The translations under genes and the position numbers were made by a program. The notes under the pieces were generated by a model. It saw only the letters and a list, made by a program, of their open reading frames with translations. It did no database searches and had not been told where the DNA came from. From Candidatus Kryptoniota bacterium (GTDB lineage: Bacteria; Bacteroidota; Ignavibacteria; Kryptoniales; Kryptoniaceae), in contig CALJEK010000013.1 of assembly GCA_938074445.1 (NCBI GenBank), positions 1 to 39,239 of the forward strand: a DNA stretch of 39,239 bases, written 5' to 3'. This document shows, in pieces, positions 1-8,150 of the stretch. How positions within the stretch are numbered: position 1 is the first letter of the stretch; each line of letters starts with the position of its first letter.

Positions 1-44
1 ATCTATTAATTGAGAATAAATAATCGTAAATCCTTGATGGGAAT

Positions 45-956
45 ATGGATATTTCGAAATTCAAAGGTTGTCTTGTCGGAACTGCTATAGGCGATTCTCT
101 TGGTGCAAATAGAGAAGGTGCTTGGTATATCTCAGAAGTAAGGGATATCGGACCCAGATATACAGATGATACTGCTATGACGATAGGTGTTGTTGAATCC
201 CTTATTAACTGCAAAGGGTTTAATGTAGATGATATGACAGCCAGGTTTATTCAGAACTATTTACATGAACCATGGCGGGGTTATGGTCCAGGTCCTCCGA
301 GAATTTTTAACATGATTCTCAAGGGCAGAAGAAGATGGGATGAAATGCTTGACAGGAAACTTTATCCAGGTGGCTCCTTTGGGAACGGAGCTGCTATGAG
401 GATAGCACCTATTGGACTTTTTTATTATGATGAACCAGAAAAATTGAGGGAAATAGTCTATAAAGCAAGCATTATAACCCACAGTCATGAACTTGCCATA
501 GAGGGTGCATTTCTTCAGGCTTACGCAGTTAGCCTTGCTGTTAACACAAGAAAATCTACCCTAAACAGATACGACTTTTTAAAAAAGCTCAAAAATATCA
601 CAAATAATGAAATGTATTTTAGAAAACTTGAGGTGATGGAAAGACTTTTACAGGACAAAGCAGACAAAATAGATGTTATTAATTATCTTGGCAACGGTGT
701 TGAAGCGATAAATTCTGTTCCAACGGCTATATATTCATTTTTAGCAAACAATGATTTTGAGGAATCTGTCGTCTATGCGGTGAGTCTTGGTGGAGACGCT
801 GACACAATCGGAGCAATGACAGGCGCGATAGCAGGTGCATATTATGGAATCGAAAGCATACCTCTCAAGTGGATAGAAAAATTAGAAAATAGGGAATACA
901 TTGAATATCTTGCAGAGAAATTGTGGGAACTAAAAAGCGAGAGCTCAACAAAATAA
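45..956 (+). CDS. ADP-ribosylglycohydrolase family protein (DraG/ARH-like)
   Basis: A 303-residue protein of the ADP-ribosylglycohydrolase family, enzymes that remove ADP-ribose from proteins or small molecules using a two-metal (Mg) centre. The N-terminus has the family's GCLVGTAIGDSLG opening (residues 8-20) followed by the metal-binding YTDDTAM (39-45). A GNGAAMRIAPIG stretch lies in the middle, and the second metal motif, GGDADTIGAM, is near residue 250. All the acidic metal ligands expected for the family are visible, so it is probably active. The length is normal for a single-domain member. The cytoplasmic target is unknown; no DraT-like transferase or nitrogenase gene is nearby, so the name draG is not justified. 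The ATG start is only 44 bases from the window edge, so upstream context is missing. The gene ends just before a hairpin terminator that it shares with the convergent operon. Confidence 0.9.
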   Translation: MDISKFKGCLVGTAIGDSLGANREGAWYISEVRDIGPRYTDDTAMTIGVVESLINCKGFNVDDMTARFIQNYLHEPWRGYGPGPPRIFNMILKGRRRWDEMLDRKLYPGGSFGNGAAMRIAPIGLFYYDEPEKLREIVYKASIITHSHELAIEGAFLQAYAVSLAVNTRKSTLNRYDFLKKLKNITNNEMYFRKLEVMERLLQDKADKIDVINYLGNGVEAINSVPTAIYSFLANNDFEESVVYAVSLGGDADTIGAMTGAIAGAYYGIESIPLKWIEKLENREYIEYLAEKLWELKSESSTK

Positions 957-973
957 CGAAAAATTTTGAAAAT

Positions 974-1000
974 GTGGCTCCCACAAAAAGTGAGAGCCAC
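974..1000. terminator. Bidirectional hairpin terminator between convergent genes
   Basis: GTGGCTC (974-980) pairs with GAGCCAC (994-1000). After one mismatch, CAC (982-984) pairs with GTG (990-992) around a five-A loop. It sits between the stop codon of the glycohydrolase and the stop codon of the minus-strand 932-residue gene. Read on the minus strand the stem is followed by a T-rich run, so it fits an intrinsic terminator for that operon best. On the plus strand the tail (TTAAATAATTT) is weaker. Confidence 0.7.
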
Positions 1001-1029
1001 TTAAATAATTTCAACTAAAAGATCGGACT

Positions 1030-3828
1030 TTACTTAAGAAGCATCATCTTTCTGGTTTGGGCGAATTTGCCTGCCTTCATCACATAGAGATAAACACCTG
1101 AAGACACTTGCCTTCCAGCTTTATCCGTTCCATTCCACCTTACACGGTATTTTCCAGGCTGCATAAACTCATTCACAAGCGTTGTGACTTCTCTTCCAAG
1201 TATATCGTAAACTTTTATCTCAACATTTACAGCAATCGGAACAGAGAATTCAATATCCGTCGTCGGGTTAAATGGATTCGGATAGTTTTGGGCAAGGTGG
1301 AATTCTTTTGGAATTTCATTCGTGGCAATTTGTACCTTAACTGGCTTTGGAGCTTCTCTTATTTCAATCGCATCTGCTCTGATGACAAAGCTATCTTGTT
1401 TTGCTCTGTTAACAAGTGAATCAGCGTAATAAGCATTGACAAGTGCCGTATCATTTTCAAGTCTAATATAACCGAAGATCGCTGCTTGCTTTGAGCCCAT
1501 TGTGAAATCACGCCCACCACGCCTGAATTCAAATCTTCCCAAATAAATTCTTTCAACCCCAAGCTGGCTTACAATTACTGTTTCGGGTTGAGCTCCGCCC
1601 TGTTGATAAATCAAATATTTCGCCCTTGGTGTTGAATTGCTTGCTGCAAGCCCAGTTCTAGCCCAAACATCAAAGCTATCAACCTCACTTGCACCTTCCC
1701 TGAATGGTATATACGGATACCACTCCGCAAAAGCCCCTGGCGCACCATAAATATAAGCAAGCAACCTTGAGTTGTTATAACCACTTCCAGTGACCCTGTT
1801 CCACTTGTTATAGGTCGTATCTACAGGCGGATAAACATAATCAACTATTGGAGGCTGGGCGTAAAATTCATTTTCAACATCGTTATCCGCATAAACAAGC
1901 GTTCCTCTGCCAGCGCCAGTTAAAACTATCGTCAAAACACTATCATACTTTGAGTTCGAGATAATGTAAAGAGTATCAACATAGGTTCTTATATCTTTCG
2001 GTGTAAATTCAACAATGAGATTAAACTTGCCATTTATCGCTGGCAATTCAAGAGGTAGATTTGGCATATTTATAATTTTGAAAATGCCAGATGTATCAGC
2101 TAGGTGAATATCGTAAATCCAAAGTGACTTCTCACCGTTGCTTCCAATTGTAATAGTCCGACGGTAGTTGCCTTCCATTTCTCTCTCAATTAAATCAATC
2201 GCAACCGTTCCAAAACTAAAAGTCCGGGAAGCAACTGTTATTTGTGGATGTGTTGGGACTTTTCTTACTCTTAATAAATCAGTTCGCAATAAATTGCCCG
2301 AAGCTTGACCTGGATTGCTAAATATAACTTGCGTAGGTCCACCAGGGTTTAATTTGAATGTGAATCCAGGTCCGCCTATCTGAGCCCAAACAAGAGCAGT
2401 GGTAACCTGCCTTTGGTTAAAACCAGTCACCCTTTGCGTGTCAGCAAAAAATGGTGTTATAACATCAATTTGAGCCCCCGTAGCTGCGTTGGGTGAACCT
2501 GCTGGACCTGAATACTCAAGGATATAGTCTCCACCAAGCGTGTCAGGTATTACAAATTGATATAGCGCCTTTGGTATGTAAGTAGTCCCAGTGTAGACTC
2601 TGCTATAACTATTTCCACCAGGAATGGGGAATGGATATGGGCTTGCAACGCTGTTTAACCAACCACTTGGAACTTCTTGATATAAGACTTGGTCTCCACC
2701 TGGAGCTCTCCAATGTGGTTCACTTCCATCGCTTGCGTTCATGATGAAGTTATAATTTAAGCCTTGCCCAACAACATGTAGATATGCAATAGGTTCCTCT
2801 GGATCGTCGCTTTCTATCGCAAGCGAATCAATCGCAAATTCCTCTTGATATGGTCTAAATACAACTGTTAAATCATAATAACTCCCGGGATTAATTTGTA
2901 TCGGTAAAGGATCAGTAATGTAAAACCTTCCGGTATGACCATAGATATTGTAAATTGTTAAAACGCTATCGCCGAGATTAAATAGCCTTATTTTCTTTTC
3001 AGCTGTTTCACCTATTGTGACCTCTGGAAATACCTCGCCAACTCTGTAAAGCGCAAAATGGTCCATATTTGGTCTTGTTGTGTCCGGCGTACTTAGTTGC
3101 CATGGGTTGCCCTTCATCCTGCGTCCGAATTCAAGGTCTCTTGGTAAGGTACTTCTTAACACTCTCACAGCGTCAACCCTTAAAAATGCTGGAGTTAATG
3201 TATCAGCACCGATTGTGACAATTGTTGGTGCACCAGCATTTAATCTTAAAATTGTGAGCGGATACCATGAACCATCCGCTGCACTTTGTGTTGGGTTCCA
3301 TAAATTAGCTTGCTGTAATGTTGAAAGTCCAGCGCCGTTTAACATTTGATTATGTCTTAAAGAGTCAGCGTAAAATCCTTCTCCAAATCTTTCAACAGTA
3401 ATATAACAGTTGGGTGAAGCATTGCCACTTTGCTGGAGATAGTAGTAGAGAATATAATAGTCATCCTCATCAAGTATGTTTTGCTGAGTTTGGGTCGGGA
3501 TTCCGAAGATGTACCTTGCCCATGCTCCAGAAGGGCTACCAGCAGTGAAGGGAGTTCGTCTGTGGTCCGGTCCAACATTGGCTAATCCAGTGTTTGTGAA
3601 CCAGCCGGGTCCTGGTTGACCTGATGCAACAGTGTTTGGCTCTTTCTCATAGTAAGCGTCTGTCGAATCCCTATCTACTACCCAATTTACATCTGTTCCA
3701 GCAAGGTTCGGTGTATTATCAACTGTAAACCACTTGTGGGTCGTCGTATCAAGCGGTGCAAATTGAGAGTAAGCTTTACTCCCCACTATGAGTAGGGAAA
3801 CGATTGATAGTATAATAAATTTGCGCAT
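1030..3828 (-). CDS. Large modular secreted protein with HYDIN/ASH-like domains and C-terminal sorting domain
   Basis: A 932-residue exported protein. Residues 1-21 form a signal peptide (MRKFIILSIVSLLIVGSKAYS, then Q). Three similar jelly-roll-like segments (about 40-228, 358-525 and 645-828), each ending with a phrase like LRVDAVRVLR, alternate with two ASPM/SPD-2/Hydin-type Ig domains (about 265-357 and 530-643; for example VFRPYQEEFAIDSLAIESDD and EFTPKDIRTYVDTLYI). The last 90 residues hold the NYPNPFNPTTDIEF signature, a VKVYDILGREV strand and a GVYLYVMKAG strand ending in KMMLLK. This is the sorting-domain type used with the type IX (Por) secretion system in Bacteroidota relatives. The protein is therefore probably on the cell surface or released. 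No catalytic motif is visible; a structural or binding role is likely. A strong ribosome site (AGAGGTG) precedes the ATG. It lies 18 bases after the lipoprotein gene and is co-transcribed with it. Confidence 0.85.
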   Translation of the reverse strand: MRKFIILSIVSLLIVGSKAYSQFAPLDTTTHKWFTVDNTPNLAGTDVNWVVDRDSTDAYYEKEPNTVASGQPGPGWFTNTGLANVGPDHRRTPFTAGSPSGAWARYIFGIPTQTQQNILDEDDYYILYYYLQQSGNASPNCYITVERFGEGFYADSLRHNQMLNGAGLSTLQQANLWNPTQSAADGSWYPLTILRLNAGAPTIVTIGADTLTPAFLRVDAVRVLRSTLPRDLEFGRRMKGNPWQLSTPDTTRPNMDHFALYRVGEVFPEVTIGETAEKKIRLFNLGDSVLTIYNIYGHTGRFYITDPLPIQINPGSYYDLTVVFRPYQEEFAIDSLAIESDDPEEPIAYLHVVGQGLNYNFIMNASDGSEPHWRAPGGDQVLYQEVPSGWLNSVASPYPFPIPGGNSYSRVYTGTTYIPKALYQFVIPDTLGGDYILEYSGPAGSPNAATGAQIDVITPFFADTQRVTGFNQRQVTTALVWAQIGGPGFTFKLNPGGPTQVIFSNPGQASGNLLRTDLLRVRKVPTHPQITVASRTFSFGTVAIDLIEREMEGNYRRTITIGSNGEKSLWIYDIHLADTSGIFKIINMPNLPLELPAINGKFNLIVEFTPKDIRTYVDTLYIISNSKYDSVLTIVLTGAGRGTLVYADNDVENEFYAQPPIVDYVYPPVDTTYNKWNRVTGSGYNNSRLLAYIYGAPGAFAEWYPYIPFREGASEVDSFDVWARTGLAASNSTPRAKYLIYQQGGAQPETVIVSQLGVERIYLGRFEFRRGGRDFTMGSKQAAIFGYIRLENDTALVNAYYADSLVNRAKQDSFVIRADAIEIREAPKPVKVQIATNEIPKEFHLAQNYPNPFNPTTDIEFSVPIAVNVEIKVYDILGREVTTLVNEFMQPGKYRVRWNGTDKAGRQVSSGVYLYVMKAGKFAQTRKMMLLK

Positions 3829-3846
3829 GTTTTTTCACCTCTTTGT

Positions 3847-4272
3847 TTATTTTGGTTTGCGAAAAAGTGTTAAACGGATTATCCCAGGTTTACCAAGAAA
3901 CCTATCGTTTCCAACTGGAATAACTTTATAATAAACCCAAATGCTATCCTCAGCGAAAGTTGGAATTGTTGAATCAGCGTAACTCGGGGTTTTTGTTGGT
4001 GGTTGAAGAAACGAGTAATTTCCCCCAGCAGTATCGCGCAAAGCTCTGTAAACTTCCCACTCTTTCAAATTTCCGTTATCGTCATACTCCCAGTTTAAGA
4101 GGACAAGGTACTTTCCTGTTTTTGTTGTGTCAATACGAGCATTTAAATTTTTAACCTCTGGAACTCTTCCGATGTGCGTCGGCGTGATCAGTTCTCTTGG
4201 TTTATCGCATCCATAAAGCAAAATAAGGCTCAAAAACATTAATAGGAACCAAGGGAAGAATGCTCTGTTCAA
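3847..4272 (-). CDS. Small lipoprotein with fibronectin type III-like domain
   Basis: A 141-residue predicted lipoprotein. The N-terminus is basic then hydrophobic (Arg3, then about 15 apolar residues) and ends in a lipobox, LLYGC, with the acylated cysteine at residue 22. The rest resembles one fibronectin type III fold: VPEVKNLNAR, a LLNWEYDD strand, WEVYRAL, YADSTI and WVYYKVIPVG. I chose the TTG codon as the start because the next in-frame ATG would leave a signal peptide of only 11 residues with no positive charge. No good ribosome site precedes it. It is the first gene of a two-gene operon with the 932-residue secreted protein and may help anchor or present it at the outer membrane; that link is an inference from the operon only. 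Confidence 0.75.
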   Translation of the reverse strand: MNRAFFPWFLLMFLSLILLYGCDKPRELITPTHIGRVPEVKNLNARIDTTKTGKYLVLLNWEYDDNGNLKEWEVYRALRDTAGGNYSFLQPPTKTPSYADSTIPTFAEDSIWVYYKVIPVGNDRFLGKPGIIRLTLFRKPK

Positions 4273-4301
4273 GATATTTGGGAACTTTATTTTTTCAATG
4301 C

Positions 4302-4333
4302 CAAAATTAAGGTAATTTTTTAGTATGTGAAAA
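4302..4333 (-). promoter_or_regulatory. Bacteroidota-type promoter for the lipoprotein/secreted-protein operon
   Basis: Read on the minus strand, TAATTTTG (complement of 4302-4309) is an exact match to the -7 consensus TAnnTTTG. Twenty bases upstream is TTTT (complement of 4330-4333), a three-of-four match to the -33 TTTG. It would give a leader of about 25 bases before the TTG start at 4272. Confidence 0.4.
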
Positions 4334-4467
4334 GCAAGTAAAATTGGTGAAATTTAGGGGTGTCTAAAAAATCGTTGTTTTAAGTAAAATTAGGTTAGGC
4401 AGGCTTGATTAAATTGATAATTTATCAGGCATTTTCTATATTTTTTGTGCTTGTGTTTTATGAAAAG

Positions 4468-4499
4468 TTGCCTCCAACGTTTGTTTTGACAGGAGGCAA
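4468..4499. other. Perfect 8-bp inverted repeat in the leader/promoter region of the two-component operon
   Basis: TTGCCTCC (4468-4475) and GGAGGCAA (4492-4499) are exact reverse complements separated by 16 bases. The region lies between the divergent lipoprotein gene and the histidine kinase, 31 bases before the kinase ATG. No T-run follows on either strand, so it is not a standard terminator. It could be a dimeric protein's operator or an RNA hairpin in the leader. A TTGACA (4486-4491) lies inside the spacer, but no well-placed -10 element follows it. The rest of the 4273-4529 gap shows nothing else I can support apart from the minus-strand promoter. Confidence 0.5.
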
Positions 4500-4529
4500 A
4501 TCTTCGTAAACTGATAATTTTTGAGAATT

Positions 4530-6068
4530 ATGAGAGTTTTAATCGTTGACGATGTGAGCGAAAGTCTTGAGCTTTTAAGGGAGATTTTTGAGGCGATGGA
4601 TTATTTTGTTTTAAGTGCGAAAAATGGGGTTGAGGCTCTTGAAATTCTTAACAATGAAAGAGTTGATGTTATAATTTCTGATGTCCTTATGCCAAAAATG
4701 GATGGTTTTCAATTTTGTAGGGAAGTCAAAAAACACGAGCATTTCAGGGATATTCCATTTATATTTTATACTGCAAATTATACAGACCCTGAGGATGAAA
4801 AGTTTGGGCTTAGCCTTGGGGCAGATGCTTATCTTATTAAACCAGTTGACATCCAAGTTCTCCTCGGTACAGTTGAAAAGATACTTCAAAGAAAAGGGAG
4901 AGTAAATGCAGTGGGGGCAGGTTCAATAGATGATGTGCAGTATTTGAAGGAGTATAACACAATTTTGATACGCAAGCTTGAGGATAAGATGTATGAGCTT
5001 GAACGGGCAAACGAGATGTTGAGGCGAATGAATGAAGAACTTCAAATTTCACATGAGCAATATAAAAGTTTATTTGAAAACGCTGGAAAACCAATTTTCA
5101 TAATTCAACCCGAAACGTGGATAGTTCTTGAGGCGAACAATCAAGCTGAAGACCTTTTAAAATGCACAAGGGATGAGATTTTAAATTTAAGTTTTGAAAA
5201 ATATAAGAAGTTTTTTCAACCACTTTTTGAAGGTGAGGAAGTTGTTAACTTTGAGACGACAATTATTGATTTTGAAGGGACAGAAAAAATCGTTGAGATG
5301 ACCGCCAAGTTAATTGGTTATGCTTATATGGGTGCGATTCAAGTTATAGTTTCTGATCTTACTGAAAAAGTAAAGATTCAGGAAGAGTTAATTCAGGCCG
5401 AAAAGCTTGCTTCGCTTGGCAGATTATCAGCTGCAATTGCGCACGAAATAAGGAATCCTCTCTCGGCAATAAGTGTTAACTTACAATTTCTTTTGAGAAA
5501 ATTTCCAGAGGGAACCCAGGAGAGGAAATATCTTGAACTCACGCTCGAGGGTGTTCGCAGGATTGAAAAGATAGTTGAAGCAACATTAAACTTTGCTAGA
5601 CCAAGTAAGCCAATTGTAAAAGAGGAAAATATAAATGATGTGATAAACGCAACCCTTCCACTTGTTGAAATATCAACTCTTAAAAAGAAAATAGATGTAA
5701 TAACAAAGCTTGAACCAGAACTTCCAAAGATAAGGATCGACTTTAAGCAAATTCAGCAGGTTATATTAAACATTTTAACTAATGCTGTCGATGCAATTGA
5801 GAGTTCAGGTCAAATAAGGGTAAGTTCGTATCTTGAAGAGGAAGGTGGGGTTGACTATGTGGTTGTTTCGATAGCCGATTCTGGATGTGGAATTCCAAAA
5901 GATGATCTCAATAAAATTTTTGAACCGTTTTACACAAGGAAAAGCGATGGAACAGGGCTTGGGCTTGCTATAAGCAAGCAAATTATGAATAGCCACGGTG
6001 GCAAGATTGAGGTCGAAAGCGAATTGGGGCGTGGCACAACTTTTTATTTAAAATTTAAAGTGAAATAA
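4530..6068 (+). CDS. Hybrid sensor: receiver - PAS - histidine kinase
   Basis: A 512-residue cytoplasmic signalling protein without membrane segments. Residues 1-120 form a receiver domain with acidic pocket Asp7/Asp8, phospho-acceptor Asp51 and the conserved Lys in YLIKPVD. A coiled-coil-like linker (about 138-175) leads to a PAS domain (about 176-280). Then comes a HisKA domain with the H-box AAIAHEIRNPL (phosphorylated His305), and a HATPase domain with the N-box QQVILNILTNAVDAI, the ADSGCGIP box and GTGLGLAI. It can thus both receive a phosphoryl group and autophosphorylate. An in-frame TTG nine bases upstream is possible, but the ATG gives the normal receiver start (MRVLIVDD). The next gene, an NtrC-type regulator 17 bases downstream, is the obvious phosphotransfer partner. 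The signal is unknown. Confidence 0.92.
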   Translation: MRVLIVDDVSESLELLREIFEAMDYFVLSAKNGVEALEILNNERVDVIISDVLMPKMDGFQFCREVKKHEHFRDIPFIFYTANYTDPEDEKFGLSLGADAYLIKPVDIQVLLGTVEKILQRKGRVNAVGAGSIDDVQYLKEYNTILIRKLEDKMYELERANEMLRRMNEELQISHEQYKSLFENAGKPIFIIQPETWIVLEANNQAEDLLKCTRDEILNLSFEKYKKFFQPLFEGEEVVNFETTIIDFEGTEKIVEMTAKLIGYAYMGAIQVIVSDLTEKVKIQEELIQAEKLASLGRLSAAIAHEIRNPLSAISVNLQFLLRKFPEGTQERKYLELTLEGVRRIEKIVEATLNFARPSKPIVKEENINDVINATLPLVEISTLKKKIDVITKLEPELPKIRIDFKQIQQVILNILTNAVDAIESSGQIRVSSYLEEEGGVDYVVVSIADSGCGIPKDDLNKIFEPFYTRKSDGTGLGLAISKQIMNSHGGKIEVESELGRGTTFYLKFKVK

Positions 6069-6085
6069 CATATGGAGGTAGCATA

Positions 6086-7489
6086 ATGAAGTTTAAAGTT
6101 ATGGTTATTGATGATGATAATCTTTTTAATCAATCCATAACACAAGTGTTGCAAGATTCTGGATATAATGTTGTTTCATATTTATCAGGCGAGGAAGCTC
6201 TTAGGAATTTACGAAATGAATCTCCAGATATAGTTTTGCTTGATATTTTCTTAAAGGGGGAAAATGGGCTTGATATTTTAAAGCAACTTAGACAGGAAGA
6301 GCCCGCACTTCCAGTAATTATGATAACTGCTTACTCTGACGTAAATTTTGCGGTTCAAGCAATAAAACTCGGGGCGGAGGACTTCATACTTAAACCACTT
6401 GATTTTGAGCATCTTGAGATCACAATGCAAAAAGCAATTAAAAATATCAAGCTCCAGCGCGAGGTTCAGCAGTTAAAAGAGCAATTGTTTGAATATACTG
6501 GTGAATATCGTATAATTGGTCAAAGCAAGGGGCTTCTTGAGGCGTTGAAACTTGCGGAAAAATATGCAAGTAGTGATGATACTACAGTTTTGATAACGGG
6601 GGAAACTGGAACTGGCAAAGAGCTAATTGCACGGTATATCCATGATAAAAGTTCAAGAAGGGATGGTCCGTTTATCGCTATAAATTGTGGGGCAATTCCA
6701 AAAGATTTGATCGAGAGTGAACTCTTTGGATATGAGCGCGGTGCGTTTACAGGCGCAACTGAAAAAATGAAACAGGGGAAATTTGAGCTTGCACACGGTG
6801 GGACAATCCTACTTGATGAAATTGGTGAACTAAGTCCCGAAGCTCAAGTTAAATTGCTCAGAGTTTTGCAGGACAAAAAATTTTATCGGCTTGGCGGAAC
6901 AAAGGAGATATCAGTTGACGTCAGAGTCATAGCATCAACGAATAAAAATCTTAAAGAGGAAGTTGAAGCAGGCAAGTTTAGGAGCGATCTTTATTATCGA
7001 TTAAATGTTGCAACCATACATCTTCCGCCACTTCGGGAGAGGAAGGATGATATACCAAGCCTTGTCATGAACTTTATTATGGAGTTTAATAAAAAATTCG
7101 GAAAAAATTTTACCGGCGTTGATGATAAAGCGATGGAAATTTTGAAATCTTATCACTGGCCCGGGAATATACGTGAGCTTCGTAACACCATAGAACGAAT
7201 AATGCTGATTGAAAATGATACAAAGATTAAAGAGGAACATTTAATTCATTTTCAATTTCAAAAAAATGAAACTCCCGTTAGAGATGAGAACGAATTTGTT
7301 TTAAGGATTCCACCAACTGGTGTAACTATGGATAAAGTTTTACGCGAGCTTATAATTCAAACGCTAAAGATAACAAATGGAAATCAAATTCAGGCTGCGA
7401 AGATTCTTGGGATAACCCGTTCAAAGTTAAGGTATAGAATGGAGCAACTAAAAATTGAACAAAAGAAAATAATTTCGGGAGCGAGATGA
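6086..7489 (+). CDS. NtrC-family sigma-54-dependent response regulator
   Basis: A 467-residue transcription activator in three parts. The receiver domain (1-120) has phospho-acceptor Asp53. The AAA+ sigma-54 interaction domain (about 143-370) has Walker A GETGTGKE (172-179), the sigma-54-contacting GAFTGA loop (219-224), Walker B ILLDEIGE (241-248) and a LRERKDDIP segment. A Fis-type helix-turn-helix lies at about 430-462 (NQIQAAKILGITRSKLRYR). An intact GAFTGA loop implies real RNA polymerase-sigma-54 activation. A clear ribosome site (GGAGGT) lies eight bases before the ATG. It is almost certainly the partner of the upstream kinase. I found no convincing -24/-12 promoter within the window, so its targets are probably elsewhere. 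Its stop codon overlaps the next start. Confidence 0.95.
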   Translation: MKFKVMVIDDDNLFNQSITQVLQDSGYNVVSYLSGEEALRNLRNESPDIVLLDIFLKGENGLDILKQLRQEEPALPVIMITAYSDVNFAVQAIKLGAEDFILKPLDFEHLEITMQKAIKNIKLQREVQQLKEQLFEYTGEYRIIGQSKGLLEALKLAEKYASSDDTTVLITGETGTGKELIARYIHDKSSRRDGPFIAINCGAIPKDLIESELFGYERGAFTGATEKMKQGKFELAHGGTILLDEIGELSPEAQVKLLRVLQDKKFYRLGGTKEISVDVRVIASTNKNLKEEVEAGKFRSDLYYRLNVATIHLPPLRERKDDIPSLVMNFIMEFNKKFGKNFTGVDDKAMEILKSYHWPGNIRELRNTIERIMLIENDTKIKEEHLIHFQFQKNETPVRDENEFVLRIPPTGVTMDKVLRELIIQTLKITNGNQIQAAKILGITRSKLRYRMEQLKIEQKKIISGAR

Positions 7490-8022
7490 TATTAAGTGAC
7501 AAAAGAATCCTTGAGGAGATCGAAAAGGGTAACATTGTGATCGATCCATTTGATATAAACTGTCTTGGGACAAATAGTTATGATGTCCATCTTGGCGAGT
7601 GGATGGCTGTTTACAAAAATGAAATACTTGATGCAAAGGTTGAAAATGAGCTCGAATATTTTATTATTCCACCGGAGGGCATAATTCTTTATCCAAATCG
7701 GCTTTATCTTGGTGTTACGCTTGAATATACAGAAACGCATGGTTTTGTTCCATTTCTTGAAGGCAAATCAAGTGTTGGGCGACTTGGGATTGATATCCAT
7801 TCAACCGCCGGTAAGGGCGACGCTGGTTATTGCAATCATTGGACGCTTGAGATTTCGGTCAAACAACCCGTCAGAATTTACGCCGGGATGCCAATAGGTC
7901 AATTAATTTATTTTGAAATCTCTGGTGAGATCTTAACACCATACAACAAAAAGAAAACGGCAAAATATAATCAACGCTCGAACAAGCCAATCGGTTCAAT
8001 GATGTGGAAAAATTTTAGATGA
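7486..8022 (+). CDS. dcd: dCTP deaminase
   Basis: A 178-residue enzyme of the dUTPase/Dcd fold that deaminates dCTP to dUTP for dTTP synthesis. Family marks are the MILSDKRILEEI start, LGTNSYDVHLGE (27-38), the GKSSVGRLG loop (93-101) with the catalytic-site Ser and Arg, and Glu122 within HWTLEI, equivalent to the proton-shuttling glutamate. GMPIGQL (134-140) and the KYNQRS tail that closes over the nucleotide are also present. The length matches trimeric family members. I cannot tell from sequence whether it is monofunctional or the bifunctional deaminase/diphosphatase type. The ATG overlaps the regulator's TGA by four bases (ATGA), so translation is coupled to a two-component system, an unusual setting for a nucleotide enzyme. 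Confidence 0.9.
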   Translation: MILSDKRILEEIEKGNIVIDPFDINCLGTNSYDVHLGEWMAVYKNEILDAKVENELEYFIIPPEGIILYPNRLYLGVTLEYTETHGFVPFLEGKSSVGRLGIDIHSTAGKGDAGYCNHWTLEISVKQPVRIYAGMPIGQLIYFEISGEILTPYNKKKTAKYNQRSNKPIGSMMWKNFR

Positions 8023-8081
8023 ACTTAATACCGCTTATTTATCATTTCGACATCGCTAATTACAAAACAATCCTTCAAACA

Positions 8082-8112
8082 CTTGACAATTTCAAAAAAT
8101 TTTTTATATTTA
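8082..8112 (+). promoter_or_regulatory. Promoter of the ATP-grasp/GNAT/KamA operon
   Basis: TTGACA (8083-8088) and TATATT (8105-8110) are 16 bases apart. The same site reads as the Bacteroidota form CTTG-N19-TATATTTA, a 7-of-8 match to TAnnTTTG. Transcription would begin near 8118, giving a leader of about 33 bases before the ATG at 8151. It starts the four-gene operon that ends at the terminator at 11942. Confidence 0.5.
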
Positions 8113-8150
8113 TAGGTGAGAACTGATTTAAAACAAAGTTTAAATCGTTT

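Noticed and set aside
45..956. Naming the first gene draG and linking it to nitrogenase control
   Set aside because: Only family-level motifs are visible and no draT or nif gene is near.
6032..6047. TGGCAC followed by TTTTTA as a possible sigma-54 (-24/-12) promoter before the NtrC-type gene
   Set aside because: It lies within the conserved GRGTTF end of the kinase coding sequence, the -12 element lacks the required TTGC-like form, and the two genes are clearly one operon.
8019..8126. A 35-codon frame starting at the dcd stop (ATGA overlap)
   Set aside because: It contains the best promoter candidate of the next operon, has no ribosome site and no recognisable features; a frame of this length is expected by chance in AT-rich DNA.
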